This document shows, in pieces, positions 6,094 through 7,099 of a DNA stretch of 7,099 bases. Positions within the stretch are counted from its first letter, which is position 1. Each line of letters starts with the position of its first letter. Under the pieces are notes generated by a model, which had not been told where the DNA came from, searched no databases, and saw nothing but the letters and a program-made list of their open reading frames with translations. The position numbers and the translations under genes are program-made. The DNA comes from a bacterium (GTDB lineage: Bacteria > Acidobacteriota > Blastocatellia > Pyrinomonadales > Pyrinomonadaceae): assembly GCA_029945985.1 (NCBI GenBank), contig JAQSDP010000079.1:1-7099 (forward strand). The letters are read 5' to 3'.

Positions 6094-7099
6094 TCAGGCT
6101 GCGATCGCCGTCGGTGCGGTCTGCGGGATCAGCGCAAGCAGGTCCTGATCGTAAATATTCTTCTTCTTGTCGGCGAGGGCGGAGAATCGTTGATAGATCT
6201 CACCGATGTCTTCGGACGCGAACGAATAGCCCAGTGACTCAAGCCTAGACACAAGTGCGTGCCTACCTGAATGCTTGCCAAGAACGATGTCGCTTTGGAG
6301 AACACCGACCGACTCGGGCGTCATTATCTCATAGCAAAGAGGATTGCTGAGCATTCCGTGCTGATGGATACCTGCCTCGTGTGCAAACGCGTTGCGACCA
6401 ACGATCGCCTTGTTCGGCTGCACGCCAAAGCTTATGAAAGACGACAGCAACTGGCTGGTCGGGTAGAGCAACGTTGCATCGATGTTGTGCGCGAAGGGCA
6501 GTTTCTCGGAGCGAACATTCACTGCCATTACCACTTCTTCAAGCGCCGCATTCCCAGCCCTCTCTCCGATGCCGTTGATCGTGCACTCAACCTGGCGTGC
6601 ACCCGCCTGCAGTGCGGCGAGCGTGCCTGCAACCGCAAGGCCAAGGTCATTGTGGCAATGCACGCTGATCGTTACATTTCGATCTCTCACCACACGTTCC
6701 TTGACGCAGGCGATCACCGCCGCATATTCGTTCGGCAGCATATACCCGACCGTATCGGGAATATTCAGCACAGTCGCTCCCGCATCGACCGCAGCGTCCA
6801 ATATCTCACAAAGGAAATCCACATCCGTCCGTGTTGCATCCTCTGCCGAAAACTCGACTTCATTCGCGAGTCCGGAGGCTTGCTTGACCGCCCGGCGAGT
6901 CATTTCCATTACCTCACTACGGGTCTTCTTGAGTTTGTATTCAAGATGGATATCGCTTGTCGCGATAAACGTGTGTATCCGCGAGTGCCTCGCTTTCTCC
7001 AGAGCCGCACCGGCTTTCGCGACGTCAGCCTCCATGGCTCGTCCGAGGGCCGCGACTGTTGTGTTCCCTACCTCGCGTGAGACTGCCTGAACCGCTGCA
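6094..7099 (-). CDS. leuA: 2-isopropylmalate synthase, 5'-truncated by the window edge, no regulatory domain
   Basis: The reading frame is open to the right edge, so about 60 N-terminal residues, including the first metal-binding aspartate, lie outside; 334 residues are visible. The enzyme condenses acetyl-CoA with 2-ketoisovalerate, the committed step to leucine. Counting from the ATG at 7035 (internal, not the true start): RIHTFIATSDIH (19-30), EFSAEDATRTD (61-71), NIPDTVGYMLP (91-101), metal-binding HCHND (126-130), NGIGERAGN (154-162), and the accessory-subdomain motifs KAIVGRNAFAHEAGIHQHG (209-227) and LGKHSGRHAL (252-261). It stops soon after LADKKKNIYDQDLLALI, where E. coli-type LeuA continues about 120-130 residues into the leucine-binding LeuA dimer domain. 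That domain is missing. The adjacent leuB, leuC and leuD support LeuA over homocitrate or citramalate synthase, but the substrate cannot be proven from the visible part. Confidence 0.93.
   Translation of the reverse strand, partial: AAVQAVSREVGNTTVAALGRAMEADVAKAGAALEKARHSRIHTFIATSDIHLEYKLKKTRSEVMEMTRRAVKQASGLANEVEFSAEDATRTDVDFLCEILDAAVDAGATVLNIPDTVGYMLPNEYAAVIACVKERVVRDRNVTISVHCHNDLGLAVAGTLAALQAGARQVECTINGIGERAGNAALEEVVMAVNVRSEKLPFAHNIDATLLYPTSQLLSSFISFGVQPNKAIVGRNAFAHEAGIHQHGMLSNPLCYEIMTPESVGVLQSDIVLGKHSGRHALVSRLESLGYSFASEDIGEIYQRFSALADKKKNIYDQDLLALIPQTAPTAIAA

Noticed and set aside
7033..7035. ATG as the start of leuA
   Set aside because: The frame stays open upstream to the window edge, and the upstream residues (AAVQAVSREVGNTTVAALGRA) continue the LeuA family pattern, so the true start is outside.
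6271..7080. 269-codon plus-strand open frame (and another at 6482-7090) opposite leuA
   Set aside because: Antisense to leuA over its whole length, with no family motif; explained by the codon bias of the real gene.
1..7099. Mobile element, CRISPR array, phage or defence system
   Set aside because: No long direct or inverted repeats, spacer arrays, transposase or integrase motifs; almost all bases are covered by conserved metabolic and housekeeping genes.

Overview
This is a stretch of bacterial chromosome with mid-range GC (roughly half, by eye). It carries housekeeping and amino-acid biosynthesis genes. I see no transposase, integrase, phage gene, CRISPR array or toxin/defence cassette. 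The proteins look like ordinary bacterial family members. The wording of the cystathionine-synthase-type protein and the mix of genes would fit an Acidobacteria/Blastocatellia-like or similar environmental lineage, but that is a low-confidence impression and no marker gene here settles it.

Layout from left to right. A tRNA-Leu (anticodon UAA, CCA encoded) lies on the minus strand at 13-99. A short gap with possible divergent promoter elements follows (100-177). An NfeD-family membrane protein is on the plus strand (178-654). It converges on a PP2C-type Ser/Thr phosphatase on the minus strand (651-1610), and the two stop codons share the palindrome CTAG. Everything further right is also on the minus strand. 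In transcription order it is leuA (6094-7099, 5' end outside the window), leuB (4989-6080), leuC (3574-4983), leuD (2957-3574), a 148-bp gap, then a cystathionine gamma-synthase/lyase family gene (1675-2808), a 64-bp gap, and the phosphatase.

The four leu genes together encode the dedicated route from 2-ketoisovalerate and acetyl-CoA to 2-ketoisocaproate. LeuA condenses, LeuC/LeuD isomerise and LeuB oxidises and decarboxylates; a transaminase outside the window would finish leucine. Spacings of 13 bp (leuA-leuB), 5 bp (leuB-leuC) and a 1-bp overlap (leuC-leuD) indicate one transcript and translational coupling. The PLP enzyme adds a sulfur amino-acid step and probably has its own promoter in the 148-bp gap, though read-through from leuD is possible.

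The most notable feature is that LeuA ends right after its catalytic part and accessory subdomain. The C-terminal domain that normally binds leucine for feedback inhibition is absent, and leuB starts 13 bp later. Smaller points are the CTAG-shared convergent stops, a preference for TAG stops (5 of 7, no TAA), near absence of Shine-Dalgarno sequences except before the GTG start of leuD, and an inserted segment plus acidic tail in the phosphatase. I found no convincing new multi-gene system.
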